From positions 2,852,001 through 2,916,000 of the forward strand of contig NZ_CP032419.1 in the NCBI RefSeq assembly GCF_003595175.1: a DNA stretch of 64,000 bases. Direction: 5' to 3'. Position numbers and translations under genes: made by a program. This DNA comes from Pseudomonas cavernae (GTDB lineage Bacteria > Pseudomonadota > Gammaproteobacteria > Pseudomonadales > Pseudomonadaceae). The notes below the pieces were generated by a model. The model saw only the letters and a list, made by a program, of their open reading frames with translations. It made no database searches and was not told where the DNA came from. Positions 1 to 9,261 of this stretch are shown here, in pieces (positions within the stretch are counted from its first letter, which is position 1; each line of letters begins with the position of its first letter).

Positions 1-620
1 TCTTGATCAGCGACCGCCCGGAACCGCTGGAAGAGCTGCGCTCACAGCTGCGCCTGCCGATCCTGCTGGTCACCGCCTATGGCAACTTCATCCCCACCGA
101 GCGGGCCAGCCAGATGGCTCCCTTCGAGCAACTGGCCCGACCGCTGGCCCGCGCGACGCTCTACCAGGCATTGCAACGCGCCCTGCAACCGCAGCAAGGC
201 ACGCTCGACAGCGCCCTGCCCTCCGCCACGCCGGCCAACGGCGGCGGCCGTGTGCTGCTGGTGGAGGACAACCCGGTGAATCAACTGGTCGCCCAGGGCA
301 TGCTGCGCAAGATGGGCTGTGAAGTGCTGGTCGCCGCCCATGGAGCGCAAGCGCTGGAACTGCTGGAGCAGCACGCCATCGACCTGGTGCTGATGGACTG
401 CAATATGCCGGTGATGGATGGTTACGAAGCGAGCCGACGCATTCGCCAGAGCGGACGCTGGCCGGACCTACCGATCATCGCCCTGACCGCCAACGCCCTG
501 CCGGACGAGCGCGAGCGTTGCCGCGCCGCCGGCATGAACGACTATCTGGCCAAGCCCTTTCGCCGCGAGGAGCTGGCGGCGCGGCTGAAACTGTGGCTGG
601 ACGTCAGGAAGCCGCAATAA
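1..620 (+). CDS. sagS: Hybrid sensor histidine kinase, C-terminal receiver part (5' truncated), SagS-like
   Basis: Only the last 205 or so residues are present; the reading frame enters from the left edge, so the true start lies outside the window. The first ~60 residues look like a degenerate receiver or linker. From about residue 82 there is a complete CheY-type receiver: the acidic pair in VLLVEDNPVN, the phospho-acceptor Asp in LMDCNMPVMDG, the Thr of IALTANA and the Lys of YLAKPF. A receiver ending a long protein fits a hybrid kinase passing phosphate to an Hpt protein. The symbol rests on the downstream MarR-gpx-msrB-aminotransferase order, which I recall following sagS in P. aeruginosa. 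The gene converges on the MarR gene, and the two 3' ends overlap by 17 bp. BarA/GacS-type kinases share this receiver, so the exact identity is inferred. Confidence 0.72.
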   Translation, partial: LISDRPEPLEELRSQLRLPILLVTAYGNFIPTERASQMAPFEQLARPLARATLYQALQRALQPQQGTLDSALPSATPANGGGRVLLVEDNPVNQLVAQGMLRKMGCEVLVAAHGAQALELLEQHAIDLVLMDCNMPVMDGYEASRRIRQSGRWPDLPIIALTANALPDERERCRAAGMNDYLAKPFRREELAARLKLWLDVRKPQ

Positions 621-1080
621 GCCTATCGAGCAAGCCGCCCACTAGGTTGCGCAGCTCGCCCAGCTGCTGCGCATCGGCGCCGCTGTCGCAGAGCAGCCGG
701 GTCTTCAGCGGCAACACTCGCTCGCGTAGCTGGCGCCCCGCCTCGGTCAGGCCCAGGTGGACTTCCCGCTCGTCCGCGGCGGCGCGCTGGCGCTGCACCA
801 GGCCCAACTGCTGCAGGCGTTTGAGCAGCGGCGTCAGCGTCCCGGAATCCAACAGCAAGCGCTGGCCCAGAGCCTTCACCGTCGGTTGCGGCGGCGACTC
901 CTGCTGCCACTCCCAAAGCACCAGCATCACCAGGTACTGCGGGTAGGTCAGCCCCAGCTCATCGAGCATCGGCTTGTAAGCCCGGATCACCGCCCGCGAG
1001 GCCGCATACAGCTTGAAGCACAGCTGATCGCTCAACAGCAGCGAGGCCATCTCCGTCGGCAGCTGTGATTGCTGGTTCAT
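604..1080 (-). CDS. ospR: MarR-family thiol-based redox regulator, OspR/OhrR-like
   Basis: A 158-residue winged-helix MarR repressor. It carries the family's N-terminal reactive cysteine in the motif SDQLCFKLYAA (Cys21) and a second cysteine near residue 131 (RLLCDSG), the arrangement of a two-cysteine peroxide sensor. The recognition helix and wing lie around residues 60-105 (SGTLTPLLKRLQQLG, then ADEREVHLGLT). It is clearly paralogous to the OhrR at 21.7 kb, sharing the stretch LTYPQYLVMLVLWEW almost residue for residue. Its start overlaps the end of the glutathione peroxidase gene by 4 bp (ATGA), so the two are translationally coupled. A perfect GCGCAATT-G-AATTGCGC dyad upstream of gpx is the probable autoregulatory operator. 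The name ospR is inferred from gene order and the cysteine pattern. Confidence 0.85.
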   Translation of the reverse strand: MNQQSQLPTEMASLLLSDQLCFKLYAASRAVIRAYKPMLDELGLTYPQYLVMLVLWEWQQESPPQPTVKALGQRLLLDSGTLTPLLKRLQQLGLVQRQRAAADEREVHLGLTEAGRQLRERVLPLKTRLLCDSGADAQQLGELRNLVGGLLDRLIAAS

Positions 1081-1562
1081 TGCAGCAGCGCTTCGATCTC
1101 GGCCGCCAGGTCTTCCGGCTTGGTGGCGGGGGCGAAACGCTTGATCTGCTTGCCATTAGCATCGAGCAGGAACTTGGTGAAGTTCCACTTGATGCCCTTA
1201 CTGCCCAGCAGGCCCGGGGCGCGCTGCTTCAGCTGCACATACAGGGGGTGGGCATTGGCACCGTTGACCTCGATCTTCTTGAACAGCGGGAAGCTGACGC
1301 CGAAGTTCAGCTCGCAGAACTCGCTGATGGCGCCCTCGTCGCCCGGCTCCTGCTTGCCGAACTGGTTGCAGGGAAAGCCGAGCACCACCAAGCCTTTGTC
1401 CTTGTACCGCTGCCAGAGGCTTTCCAGCCCCTTGTACTGCGGAGTGAAGCCACACTCGCTGGCGGTATTGACCACCAGCAGCGCCTTGCCACCGAACTCG
1501 GCGAGGGTCTTCTGCTCGCCCTTGATGGTGGTGCACGGGATGTTGAGGAGTGCATCGCTCAT
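1077..1562 (-). CDS. gpx: Glutathione peroxidase family protein (Cys type)
   Basis: A 161-residue thioredoxin-fold peroxidase that reduces hydrogen and organic peroxides. The peroxidatic residue is an ordinary cysteine in NTASECGFTPQY (about residue 36), not selenocysteine. The other active-site positions are visible: Gln in FPCNQFGKQEPG and Trp-Asn in KWNFTKFLLD. The second Cys in FPCNQF is typical of bacterial enzymes that use thioredoxin as reductant. No signal peptide is present, so it should be cytoplasmic. It is first in a two-gene operon with the redox regulator, with a 4-bp overlap. The intergenic DNA upstream carries the operator dyad at 1604-1620, so peroxide-induced derepression is the likely control. 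Confidence 0.93.
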   Translation of the reverse strand: MSDALLNIPCTTIKGEQKTLAEFGGKALLVVNTASECGFTPQYKGLESLWQRYKDKGLVVLGFPCNQFGKQEPGDEGAISEFCELNFGVSFPLFKKIEVNGANAHPLYVQLKQRAPGLLGSKGIKWNFTKFLLDANGKQIKRFAPATKPEDLAAEIEALLQ

Positions 1563-1603
1563 GGTTGCGGTCCTGCTTGAAGGTTAGGGAGATTCAAAAT
1601 AGC

Positions 1604-1620
1604 GCGCAATTGAATTGCGC
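1604..1620. promoter_or_regulatory. Operator dyad upstream of gpx-ospR
   Basis: A perfect inverted repeat, GCGCAATT-G-AATTGCGC, lies about 40 bp upstream of the gpx start and is preceded by a TAGCGCGCAA box. Related TAGCGCGC boxes occur upstream of ohrR (21639-21656) and ohr (22233-22245). The site probably binds the MarR/OspR protein encoded in the same operon. Confidence 0.6.
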
Positions 1621-1634
1621 ACAATTTATATAAG

Positions 1635-1667
1635 CCAAAATAAGGCCCGCCCATGGACGAGCCTTAT
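1635..1667 (-). terminator. Rho-independent terminator downstream of msrB
   Basis: Read on the minus strand, ATAAGGC and GCCTTAT arms close a loop and are followed by TTTTGG. It lies beyond the structured repeat, so an msrB transcript ending here would carry that repeat as its 3' untranslated region. Confidence 0.5.
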
Positions 1668-1675
1668 CGCCGCGC

Positions 1676-1877
1676 CTAGAACCTGCTTACGATCTCGCGA
1701 GCTAGAGTCAAACAAGGCGAAAACGGCTGAGGAAGCGGAGTTTACGCGTTGTAAATGAGCATGACTCGTTTCACTCGCCCTTTGGGCCGCGCTAAAGCGC
1801 GTTAGCAGCAAGCTGCTTTCCGAAGCCGTTTTCAACGCAGTTTGACCGACGCGCAGCAGATCGTAGACAGGTTCTAG
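1676..1877 (-). repeat. Structured dispersed repeat, copy 1 (long form), starts at the msrB stop codon
   Basis: A 202-bp imperfect palindrome. The outer arms are CTAGAACCTG..TACGATCT and AGATCGTA..CAGGTTCTAG. An inner arm pair is AAAACGGCT and AGCCGTTTT. A small hairpin is ATTTAC/GTAAA, next to the conserved box ACTCCGCTTCCTC (minus strand). The TAG of the outer arm is the msrB stop codon. Related copies lie at 33122-33260 and 56526-56783. The copies differ in arm sequence but keep pairing. I do not recognise the family. Confidence 0.85.
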
Positions 1878-2269
1878 CCGCGGGGCTCGAGCTTCAGCGA
1901 GGCCGAGTTGATGCAGTAGCGCAGGCCCGTGGGTGCCGGGCCGTCGGGAAACACATGGCCGAGGTGGGCATCGCACTTGCCGCATTTGACTTCGATGCGG
2001 TGCATGCCGTGGCTTAAGTCGTCCTTGCTGGCAATCGCCTCGCTGGAAACCGGCTGGAAGTAGCTCGGCCAACCGCTACCGGAATCGTACTTGGCGTCCG
2101 AATCGAACAGCGCCGTGCCGCAGCAGGCGCAGCGATAGAGCCCCGGTGTCTTGGTGGCGTGATACTCGCCGGTGAACGCCCGCTCCGTACCGCCCAGCCG
2201 GCAGATATGGAACTGCGTGTCGGAGAGCTCCTCGCGCCAGGTTTCCAGGGGTTTCTCGAGCTTATCCAT
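1874..2269 (-). CDS. msrB: Peptide-methionine (R)-S-oxide reductase MsrB
   Basis: A 131-residue MsrB that reduces methionine-R-sulfoxide in oxidised proteins. Two CxxC pairs bind structural zinc ([12 protein letters not shown] and [11 protein letters not shown]), and the catalytic cysteine is in RYCINSASL near the C-terminus. The conserved GWPSYF and [10 protein letters not shown] blocks are present. The ATG at 2269 is chosen because an ACGAGGT ribosome-binding site precedes it and it gives the usual length; an in-frame extension to 2365 lacks conservation. It is divergent from the aminotransferase gene. The TAG stop is supplied by the end of structured repeat copy 1. It fits with gpx next door as peroxide damage repair. 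Confidence 0.95.
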   Translation of the reverse strand: MDKLEKPLETWREELSDTQFHICRLGGTERAFTGEYHATKTPGLYRCACCGTALFDSDAKYDSGSGWPSYFQPVSSEAIASKDDLSHGMHRIEVKCGKCDAHLGHVFPDGPAPTGLRYCINSASLKLEPRG

Positions 2270-2447
2270 GGGGCTACCTCGTGAGCTAAAAAAGCCGATC
2301 GATACCTTTTCCGGGAATCGGGCCGCACGTATGATTGCGGCTCTTTTTAGACGCCAGTCTGTCACCCGCGTTACAGGCTGCCAAGCCGCGCCAGCTGACT
2401 CTTTACCAGCCCTTTCTGCGGCGTTCGTTCATTTCAGGGTCCCCTAC

Positions 2448-3659
2448 ATGCAGGTCAGCAAATCCAATAAGCTCGCCAATGTCTGCTACGACATTCGCGG
2501 CCCGGTGCTCAAGCACGCCAAACGCCTGGAAGAGGAAGGCCACCGCATCCTCAAGCTGAACATCGGCAACCCGGCGCCGTTCGGTTTCGAAGCGCCGGAC
2601 GAGATCCTCCAGGACGTGATCCGCAACCTGCCGACCGCCCAGGGCTACAGCGACTCCAAGGGCCTGTTCAGCGCGCGCAAGGCAGTGATGCAGTACTACC
2701 AGCAGAAGCAGGTGGAAGGCGTCGGTATCGAGGACATCTACCTCGGCAACGGCGTTTCCGAGCTGATCGTGATGGCCATGCAGGCGCTGCTCAACAACGG
2801 CGACGAAGTGCTGATCCCGGCCCCGGACTACCCACTGTGGACGGCATCCGTGGCGCTGGCCGGCGGCAATCCGGTGCACTACCTGTGCGACGAGCAAGCC
2901 AACTGGTGGCCCGATCTCGACGACATCAAGGCCAAGATCACCCCCAACACCAAGGCCATGGTGATCATCAACCCGAACAACCCGACCGGCGCCGTGTATT
3001 CCAAGGAAGTGCTGGAGGGCATGGTCGAACTGGCCCGCCAGCACAACCTGGTGCTGTTCTCCGACGAGATCTACGACAAGATTCTCTACGACGAGGCCGT
3101 GCACATCTCCACCGCTTCGCTGGCACCGGACGTGCTGTGCCTGACCTTCAACGGCCTGTCCAAGTCCTACCGGGTGGCCGGTTTCCGCTCCGGCTGGGTG
3201 GCGATTTCCGGGCCCAAGCACCGGGCCCAGAGCTACATCGAGGGCCTGGACATCCTCGCCAACATGCGCCTGTGCGCCAACGTGCCGAGCCAGCATGCGA
3301 TTCAGACCGCGTTGGGCGGCTACCAGAGCATCAACGACCTGGTGCTGCCCAACGGCCGCCTGCTGGAACAGCGCAACCGCGCCTGGGAACTGCTCAACGA
3401 CATCCCCGGGGTCAGCTGCGTCAAGCCGATGGGCGCGCTCTACGCCTTCCCGAAGATCGATCCGAAGGTCTGCCCGATCCACAACGACGAGAAATTCGTC
3501 CTCGACCTGCTGCTGTCCGAGAAGCTGTTGATCGTCCAAGGCACCGCCTTCAACTGGCCGTGGCCGGACCACTTCCGCGTGGTCACCCTACCGCGCGTGG
3601 ACGATCTGGAGCAGGCGATCGGCCGCATCGGCCACTTCCTCAAGTCCTACAGCCAGTAA
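2448..3659 (+). CDS. alaA: Alanine-synthesising PLP aminotransferase (AlaA-type)
   Basis: A 403-residue fold-type I aminotransferase that makes alanine from pyruvate and glutamate, close to the length of E. coli AlaA (about 405). Visible PLP-site motifs are NPNNPTGAVYS (substrate and PLP Asn), SDEIYDKILYD (Asp to the pyridine nitrogen) and SKSYRVAGFRSGW with the Schiff-base Lys. The C-terminal block HFRVVTLPRVDD carries the carboxylate-binding Arg. The start at MQVSKSNKLANV is chosen because similarity begins there; the frame stays open further upstream, over msrB. The next gene starts 2 bp after its stop. It is cytoplasmic. Confidence 0.9.
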   Translation: MQVSKSNKLANVCYDIRGPVLKHAKRLEEEGHRILKLNIGNPAPFGFEAPDEILQDVIRNLPTAQGYSDSKGLFSARKAVMQYYQQKQVEGVGIEDIYLGNGVSELIVMAMQALLNNGDEVLIPAPDYPLWTASVALAGGNPVHYLCDEQANWWPDLDDIKAKITPNTKAMVIINPNNPTGAVYSKEVLEGMVELARQHNLVLFSDEIYDKILYDEAVHISTASLAPDVLCLTFNGLSKSYRVAGFRSGWVAISGPKHRAQSYIEGLDILANMRLCANVPSQHAIQTALGGYQSINDLVLPNGRLLEQRNRAWELLNDIPGVSCVKPMGALYAFPKIDPKVCPIHNDEKFVLDLLLSEKLLIVQGTAFNWPWPDHFRVVTLPRVDDLEQAIGRIGHFLKSYSQ

Positions 3660-3661
3660 CC

Positions 3662-4114
3662 ATGGATCTGCAGATCGATGACTTCTACAAGGACTGCGCG
3701 GCCGGCCTGCTGCAGCTGTATCAGGCCTTTCCGCGCAAGACCGCGCTGTATGTCGAAGACCTGATCGGCCGCGAAGAGCCGGATGAGTTCGGTCTGCCGA
3801 GCAAGCGCCACCAGAGCTGCCTCGGCGCGCTGCTGTGGCTGGCCGACGAGGGTTATCTGCGCTACGAGTCGACCATCCACTATGACGCCCTGGACCAGTC
3901 GGTGCTCAGCGAAAAGGGCTTCCTGCGCCTGTCCCGCGCCATTCCCCATACCCTGCGCGACGCTGAAGCGCTGCCGCCGAGCGTGCGTCGCGTGCAGGCC
4001 ACCCTCGCCCATCAGCTGCGCGAGGCGCTCGCCAGCCGCCACAGTGAGCGCATCGCCCGACTGGCGCGACTGCTGTTCGACGGCACCCTGGCCAGCCCAA
4101 GCGACATAGTTTGA
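3662..4114 (+). CDS. Conserved hypothetical protein coupled to alaA
   Basis: A 150-residue protein with no signal peptide or membrane segment. It starts 2 bp after the alaA stop, so it is almost certainly in the same transcript and translationally coupled. The sequence is rich in Leu, Arg and Glu and predicted mainly helical. It contains FPRKTALYVEDLIGREEPDEFGLPS followed by a helical region that resembles a small winged-helix layout (LGALLWLADEGYLRYES). No catalytic motif is evident. I recall a hypothetical gene in this position in other Pseudomonas but do not recognise a function. Confidence 0.8.
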   Translation: MDLQIDDFYKDCAAGLLQLYQAFPRKTALYVEDLIGREEPDEFGLPSKRHQSCLGALLWLADEGYLRYESTIHYDALDQSVLSEKGFLRLSRAIPHTLRDAEALPPSVRRVQATLAHQLREALASRHSERIARLARLLFDGTLASPSDIV

Positions 4115-4127
4115 AATAGTCCCCAGG

Positions 4128-4157
4128 TTGAATAGCACTAGGGCCCGCCCCTATATA
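4128..4157 (+). promoter_or_regulatory. Candidate heat-shock (sigma-32) promoter for htpX
   Basis: TTGAA at 4128-4132 and CCCCTATAT at 4148-4156 are separated by 15 bp, close to the RpoH pattern (CTTGAAA, 11-16 bp, CCCCATNT). The site is about 50 bp upstream of htpX, a known heat-shock gene in enterobacteria. Confidence 0.45.
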
Positions 4158-4204
4158 GCCCGCATAATCCGTATGTCTTTCGCCGTGAGGAGAAGCTTTA
4201 CACC

Positions 4205-5092
4205 ATGATGCGCATCCTGCTGTTCCTGGCCACCAACCTGGCGGTGATCCTGATCGCCAGCATCACCCTCAGCCTGCTCGGCTTCGACGGGTTCATGGCG
4301 GCTAACGGGGTCGATCTGAATCTCCAGCAGTTGCTGGTGTTCTGCGGCGTGTTCGGCTTCGCCGGCTCGCTGTTCTCGCTGTTCATCTCCAAGTGGATGG
4401 CGAAGATGGGCACCGGCACCCAGATCATCAGCCAACCGCGCACCCGCCACGAACAATGGCTGCTGCAAACCGTCGAGGAGCTGGCCCGCGAAGCCGGGAT
4501 CAAGATGCCGGAAGTCGGCATCTTCCCTGCCTACGAATCCAACGCCTTCGCCACCGGCTGGAACAAGAACGACGCCCTGGTCGCCGTCAGTCAGGGCCTG
4601 CTCGAGCGTTTCTCGCCGGATGAAGTGAAGGCCGTGCTGGCCCACGAAATCGGCCACGTGGCCAACGGCGACATGGTCACCTTGGCGCTGATCCAGGGCG
4701 TGGTGAACACCTTCGTGATGTTCTTCGCGCGGATCTTCGGCAACTTCATCGACAAGGTGGTGTTCAAGAGCGAAGAGGGCCACGGCCCGGCCTTCTACAT
4801 CGCCACCATCGTCGCCGAACTGGTCCTCGGCATTCTCGCCAGCGCCATCGTCATGTGGTTCTCGCGGCGCCGCGAATTCCGTGCCGACGAAGCCGGCGCT
4901 CACCTCGCCGGCACCGGCTCGATGATCAATGCCCTGCAGCGCCTGCGCGCCGAACAGGGTGTGCCGGTGCACATGCCCGACACCCTGACCGCCTTCGGCA
5001 TCAACGGCGGCATCAAGCACGGGCTGAAGCGCCTGTTCATGAGCCACCCGCCGCTGGAAGAGCGCATCGAAGCGCTGCGTCGCCGCGGCTGA
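4205..5092 (+). CDS. htpX: Membrane zinc metalloprotease HtpX
   Basis: A 295-residue M48 peptidase of the inner membrane that helps remove misfolded membrane proteins together with FtsH. Two N-terminal membrane segments ([20 protein letters not shown] and [20 protein letters not shown]) precede the catalytic domain. The zinc motif HEIGH is near residue 147 in [12 protein letters not shown], and the third ligand Glu is in EFRADEAGA. Two further hydrophobic segments lie between them. The ATG at 4205 follows GTGAGGAGAAGC, a strong ribosome-binding site. A sigma-32-like promoter sits upstream and a clear terminator follows at 5110. Length and motifs match the family. Confidence 0.96.
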   Translation: MMRILLFLATNLAVILIASITLSLLGFDGFMAANGVDLNLQQLLVFCGVFGFAGSLFSLFISKWMAKMGTGTQIISQPRTRHEQWLLQTVEELAREAGIKMPEVGIFPAYESNAFATGWNKNDALVAVSQGLLERFSPDEVKAVLAHEIGHVANGDMVTLALIQGVVNTFVMFFARIFGNFIDKVVFKSEEGHGPAFYIATIVAELVLGILASAIVMWFSRRREFRADEAGAHLAGTGSMINALQRLRAEQGVPVHMPDTLTAFGINGGIKHGLKRLFMSHPPLEERIEALRRRG

Positions 5093-5109
5093 TCGATCGG
5101 CAACGACAA

Positions 5110-5132
5110 GGGCGGCTCTGGCCGCCCTTTTT
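5110..5132 (+). terminator. Rho-independent terminator after htpX
   Basis: GGGCGGC-tctg-GCCGCCC stem followed by TTTTT, 18 bp after the htpX stop. Confidence 0.9.
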
Positions 5133-5237
5133 ATTGCGTGAAAACAGCGACGAATTCGATCAAATCGCTCGAAAATTTATACTGGAAGTCGATATATCCC
5201 GGCCGGATGATGACAGCATCTACCGGAGGAAAACCTG

Positions 5238-6005
5238 ATGCTGCCCAGTCTGTTCATCTCCCACGGCTCACCGATGCTGGCCCTGCAACCAGGCGCCAGC
5301 GGCCCGGCGTTGGCGCGCCTGGCCGCCGAGTTACCGAAACCGCGCGCCATCCTGGTGGTTTCCGCCCACTGGGAAAGCCGTGAACTGCTGCTCAGCAGCG
5401 CCGCTAAACCGACCACCTGGCACGACTTTCGCGGCTTCCCGGCCGAGCTCTACAGCCTCGACTACCCGGCCCCCGGCTCGCCGCAGCTGGCCGAGGAAGC
5501 CGCCGCCCTGCTGCGTGAGCACGGCCTGGCGGCCCGCCTCGATGAGCAACGCCCGTTCGACCACGGCACCTGGGTGCCGCTGTCGCTGATGTACCCGGCC
5601 GCCGACATCCCGGTCGTGCAGCTGTCGCTGCCCAGCCAGCTCGGCCCGGCTTTCCAGACCCGCGTCGGCCGCGCCCTCGCCGCCCTGCGCGCGCAGGGTG
5701 TGCTGCTGATCGGCTCCGGCAGCATCACCCACAACCTCGGCGAACTCGACTGGCACGCCGGCCCGGAGGTGATCACGCCCTGGGCCAAGGCGTTCCGCGA
5801 CTGGATAGTGGAACAGCTCGCCCGCGACGACGAAGCCGCCCTGCACGACTACCGCCGCCTGGCGCCCGCCGCCGCGCGCAACCATCCGAGCGACGAACAC
5901 CTGCTGCCACTGTATTTCGCCCGCGGCGCCGGCCAGCGCTTCAGCCTGGTGCATGAGGGCTTCACCCTCGGCGCGTTGGGCATGGATATCTACCGTTTCG
6001 ACTGA
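5238..6005 (+). CDS. ygiD: YgiD-type extradiol (DODA family) dioxygenase
   Basis: A 255-residue member of the LigB/DODA extradiol ring-cleavage superfamily. The metal-binding His positions of the family are visible: SHGSP (about residue 10), SAHWES, the FDHGTWVPL block and SITHNLGEL. E. coli YgiD acts on DOPA-like catechols with zinc or iron; the natural substrate here is not known. No signal peptide is present, so it should be cytoplasmic. The ATG follows CGGAGGAAAACCTG, a good ribosome-binding site. It appears monocistronic, lying between the htpX terminator and the palindrome-rich region before deaD. Confidence 0.88.
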   Translation: MLPSLFISHGSPMLALQPGASGPALARLAAELPKPRAILVVSAHWESRELLLSSAAKPTTWHDFRGFPAELYSLDYPAPGSPQLAEEAAALLREHGLAARLDEQRPFDHGTWVPLSLMYPAADIPVVQLSLPSQLGPAFQTRVGRALAALRAQGVLLIGSGSITHNLGELDWHAGPEVITPWAKAFRDWIVEQLARDDEAALHDYRRLAPAAARNHPSDEHLLPLYFARGAGQRFSLVHEGFTLGALGMDIYRFD

Positions 6006-6070
6006 CTCATCGGGCAGACAAACTGTTTCTCAGTTAGGGGTTGGCCGGACACTTGGGCATGGGGCTTTTA

Positions 6071-6180
6071 TCCCTCACCCCTCCGGGAGAGGGCCGGGGC
6101 GGGGGGCGGAGCGATCGGGTCAACGCCTTGCCTGCCTGCTTCCCTCTCCCCCAACCCCTCTCCCATGAATGGGAGAGGGG
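6071..6180. repeat. CCTCTCCC-type intergenic palindrome
   Basis: Several alternating CCCTCTCCC and GGGAGAGGG arms (for example CCCCTCTCCC-atgaat-GGGAGAGGGG at 6155-6180) form nested hairpins between two converging genes. The same class recurs at 57561-57682. It is a REP-like extragenic palindrome. Confidence 0.75.
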
Positions 6181-6202
6181 AGCCAGCGGTCCGGCGGTTA
6201 CG

Positions 6203-6223
6203 ATACATAACTGGGACATGGCC
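6203..6223 (+). repeat. Solo MITE terminus
   Basis: ATACATAACTGGGACATGGCC matches the right end of the 202-bp MITE at 45808-46009 (ACGTAACCGGGACATAGCC). No partner end was found nearby, so it is a remnant. It ends against the A-rich flank of the deaD terminator. Confidence 0.55.
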
Positions 6224-6227
6224 AAAC

Positions 6228-6256
6228 AAAAAGCCCCGCACTAGGCGGGGCTTTTT
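6228..6256. terminator. Bidirectional terminator between ygiD and deaD
   Basis: AAAAAGCCCCGC and GCGGGGCTTTTT arms around a short loop; the poly-T on both strands suits the two converging genes. Confidence 0.9.
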
Positions 6257-6272
6257 CATTAGCGCGGCGGGA

Positions 6273-7940
<1,668 letters not shown>

Positions 7941-8331
7941 GGGTCTGCCTCTAAATCCGCAAAGACCCATGTTCCGAAGCTGCACATGCCATGAAAGACC
8001 CGAAGGTCACCCTGACAGCCTTGGTCGGCGGGGATTTGCGAAAACGTGAATGGATGAATCGTCAAAAGTAGTCCGCAGGGCGGACACGCTGCCGAAGGCT
8101 GGCTTCGGGGGAGATTGCATTACCTCAAACGCGGCCAGGTAACTGGCCGGCGCGCACTATACCGGAAAATCCTGACCCTCGTGCGAGTTTTTCCCACCAA
8201 AGGGTGACACCCCGCTGAACGGTCAACCTGTTTGCGCCGCTCAAACCCGCGGATCGAATGGCTTGGACAAGCCCCCGCATGGCGCGCTATACAAGCCCCT
8301 ATCGCCCATTGCCAGCACAAGGACCCATGCC
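7941..8331. other. 391-bp divergent intergenic region, deaD leader
   Basis: No coding sequence is supported. The region separates the divergent deaD and enoyl-CoA hydratase genes and must hold both promoters. The half next to deaD is probably its untranslated leader. I see no convincing riboswitch or terminator; small inverted repeats such as CGAAGGCTGGCTTCGG (near 8093-8108) are present. Confidence 0.5.
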
Positions 8332-9123
8332 ATGACTCAAAGCTCCAGCGGCCGTGTCAGCCGGGAAAAACGGGGGCACATCATGCTCATCGGCGTCGAT
8401 CGCAGCGCCAAGCGCAACGCCTTCGACCTCGACCTGCTGAACGACTTCTGCCTGGCCTACGGCGAGTTCGAGCGCGACAGCGAGGCCCGCGTCGCCGTGG
8501 TGTTCGCCCATGGCGAGCACTTCACCGCCGGCCTCGACCTGGCCCAGATCGGCCCCAGCTTCGCCGCCGGCTGGACTCCTCCTGCAGGCGCCTGCGACCC
8601 CTGGGGCGTATTTGGCGGGCCGCGGGTGAGCAAGCCGGTGATAGTCGCCGTGCAGGGCTATTGCTACACCATAGGCATCGAACTGATGCTGGCTTCGGAC
8701 ATCAACCTGTGCGCCAGCAACACGCGCTTCGCCCAGATGGAAGTGCAGCGCGGCATCTTCCCCTTTGCCGGCGCCACCCTGCGCCTGTACCAGACCGCCG
8801 GCTGGGGCAACGCCATGCGCTGGCTGCTCACCGGCGACGAGTTCGATGCGCATGAAGCCTACCGCATCGGCCTGGTGCAGGAAGTGCTGGCCAGCGAGGA
8901 CCTGCTGCCGCGCGCCCTGTACCTGGCCGAACGCATCGCCGCGCAGGCGCCGCTCGGCGTGCAGGCGACCCTGGCCTCGGCGCGCCAGGCGGTGCGCGAG
9001 GGCGAGGCGGCCGCCGTGCGCAGCTTCGCCACCACGGTGCCGCAGCTGATGGCCAGCGAAGACGCCGAGGAAGGCGTGCGTGCCATGCAGGAACGCCGTC
9101 CCGGGGTATTCAAGGGGCGTTGA
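8332..9123 (+). CDS. Enoyl-CoA hydratase/isomerase (crotonase) family protein
   Basis: A 263-residue crotonase. The fold's oxyanion-hole blocks are present: HGEHFTAGLDLAQI (first) and VQGYCYTIGIELMLASDINL (second), followed by FAQMEVQRGIFPFAGATLRL. The second block has GYCYTIGIE in place of the usual GxxxGGG(x)E, and the Glu pair of classical hydratases is not obvious. It may therefore act on an unusual acyl-CoA or as an isomerase. The start at 8332 gives the family length. The gene stands alone, divergent from deaD, with a REP-like palindrome downstream at 9148. The order deaD next to an enoyl-CoA hydratase gene is, as I recall, conserved in P. aeruginosa. Confidence 0.85.
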   Translation: MTQSSSGRVSREKRGHIMLIGVDRSAKRNAFDLDLLNDFCLAYGEFERDSEARVAVVFAHGEHFTAGLDLAQIGPSFAAGWTPPAGACDPWGVFGGPRVSKPVIVAVQGYCYTIGIELMLASDINLCASNTRFAQMEVQRGIFPFAGATLRLYQTAGWGNAMRWLLTGDEFDAHEAYRIGLVQEVLASEDLLPRALYLAERIAAQAPLGVQATLASARQAVREGEAAAVRSFATTVPQLMASEDAEEGVRAMQERRPGVFKGR

Positions 9124-9147
9124 GCGCAGCCAAGCTGACACGCTCCC

Positions 9148-9220
9148 GTAGGATGGGTTAAGCGCAGCGATACCCATCTCGACCGCTCGTTGGGTATCGC
9201 TGCGCTCAACGCCAACCTAC
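9148..9220. repeat. GTAGGRTGGGTTGAGCG-type palindrome (class A, copy 1)
   Basis: GTAGGATGGGTTAAGCGCAG..GATACCCA pairs with TGGGTATCGCTGCGCTCAAC..CCTAC. The same class recurs at 15375, 54136, 60036 and 63175, always between genes. Confidence 0.8.
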
Positions 9221-9261
9221 CACGCATGCCCGGATTGCAACCGGGTTGCCCCTCGCCACCA

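Noticed and set aside
1077..1562. Selenocysteine in the glutathione peroxidase
   Set aside because: The active-site codon is an ordinary Cys codon and no in-frame TGA occurs.
1676..1877. Structured repeats as integron attC sites
   Set aside because: The ends do not fit RYYYAAC/GTTRRRY, the copies are scattered singly at gene ends, and no cassette pattern or integrase is present.
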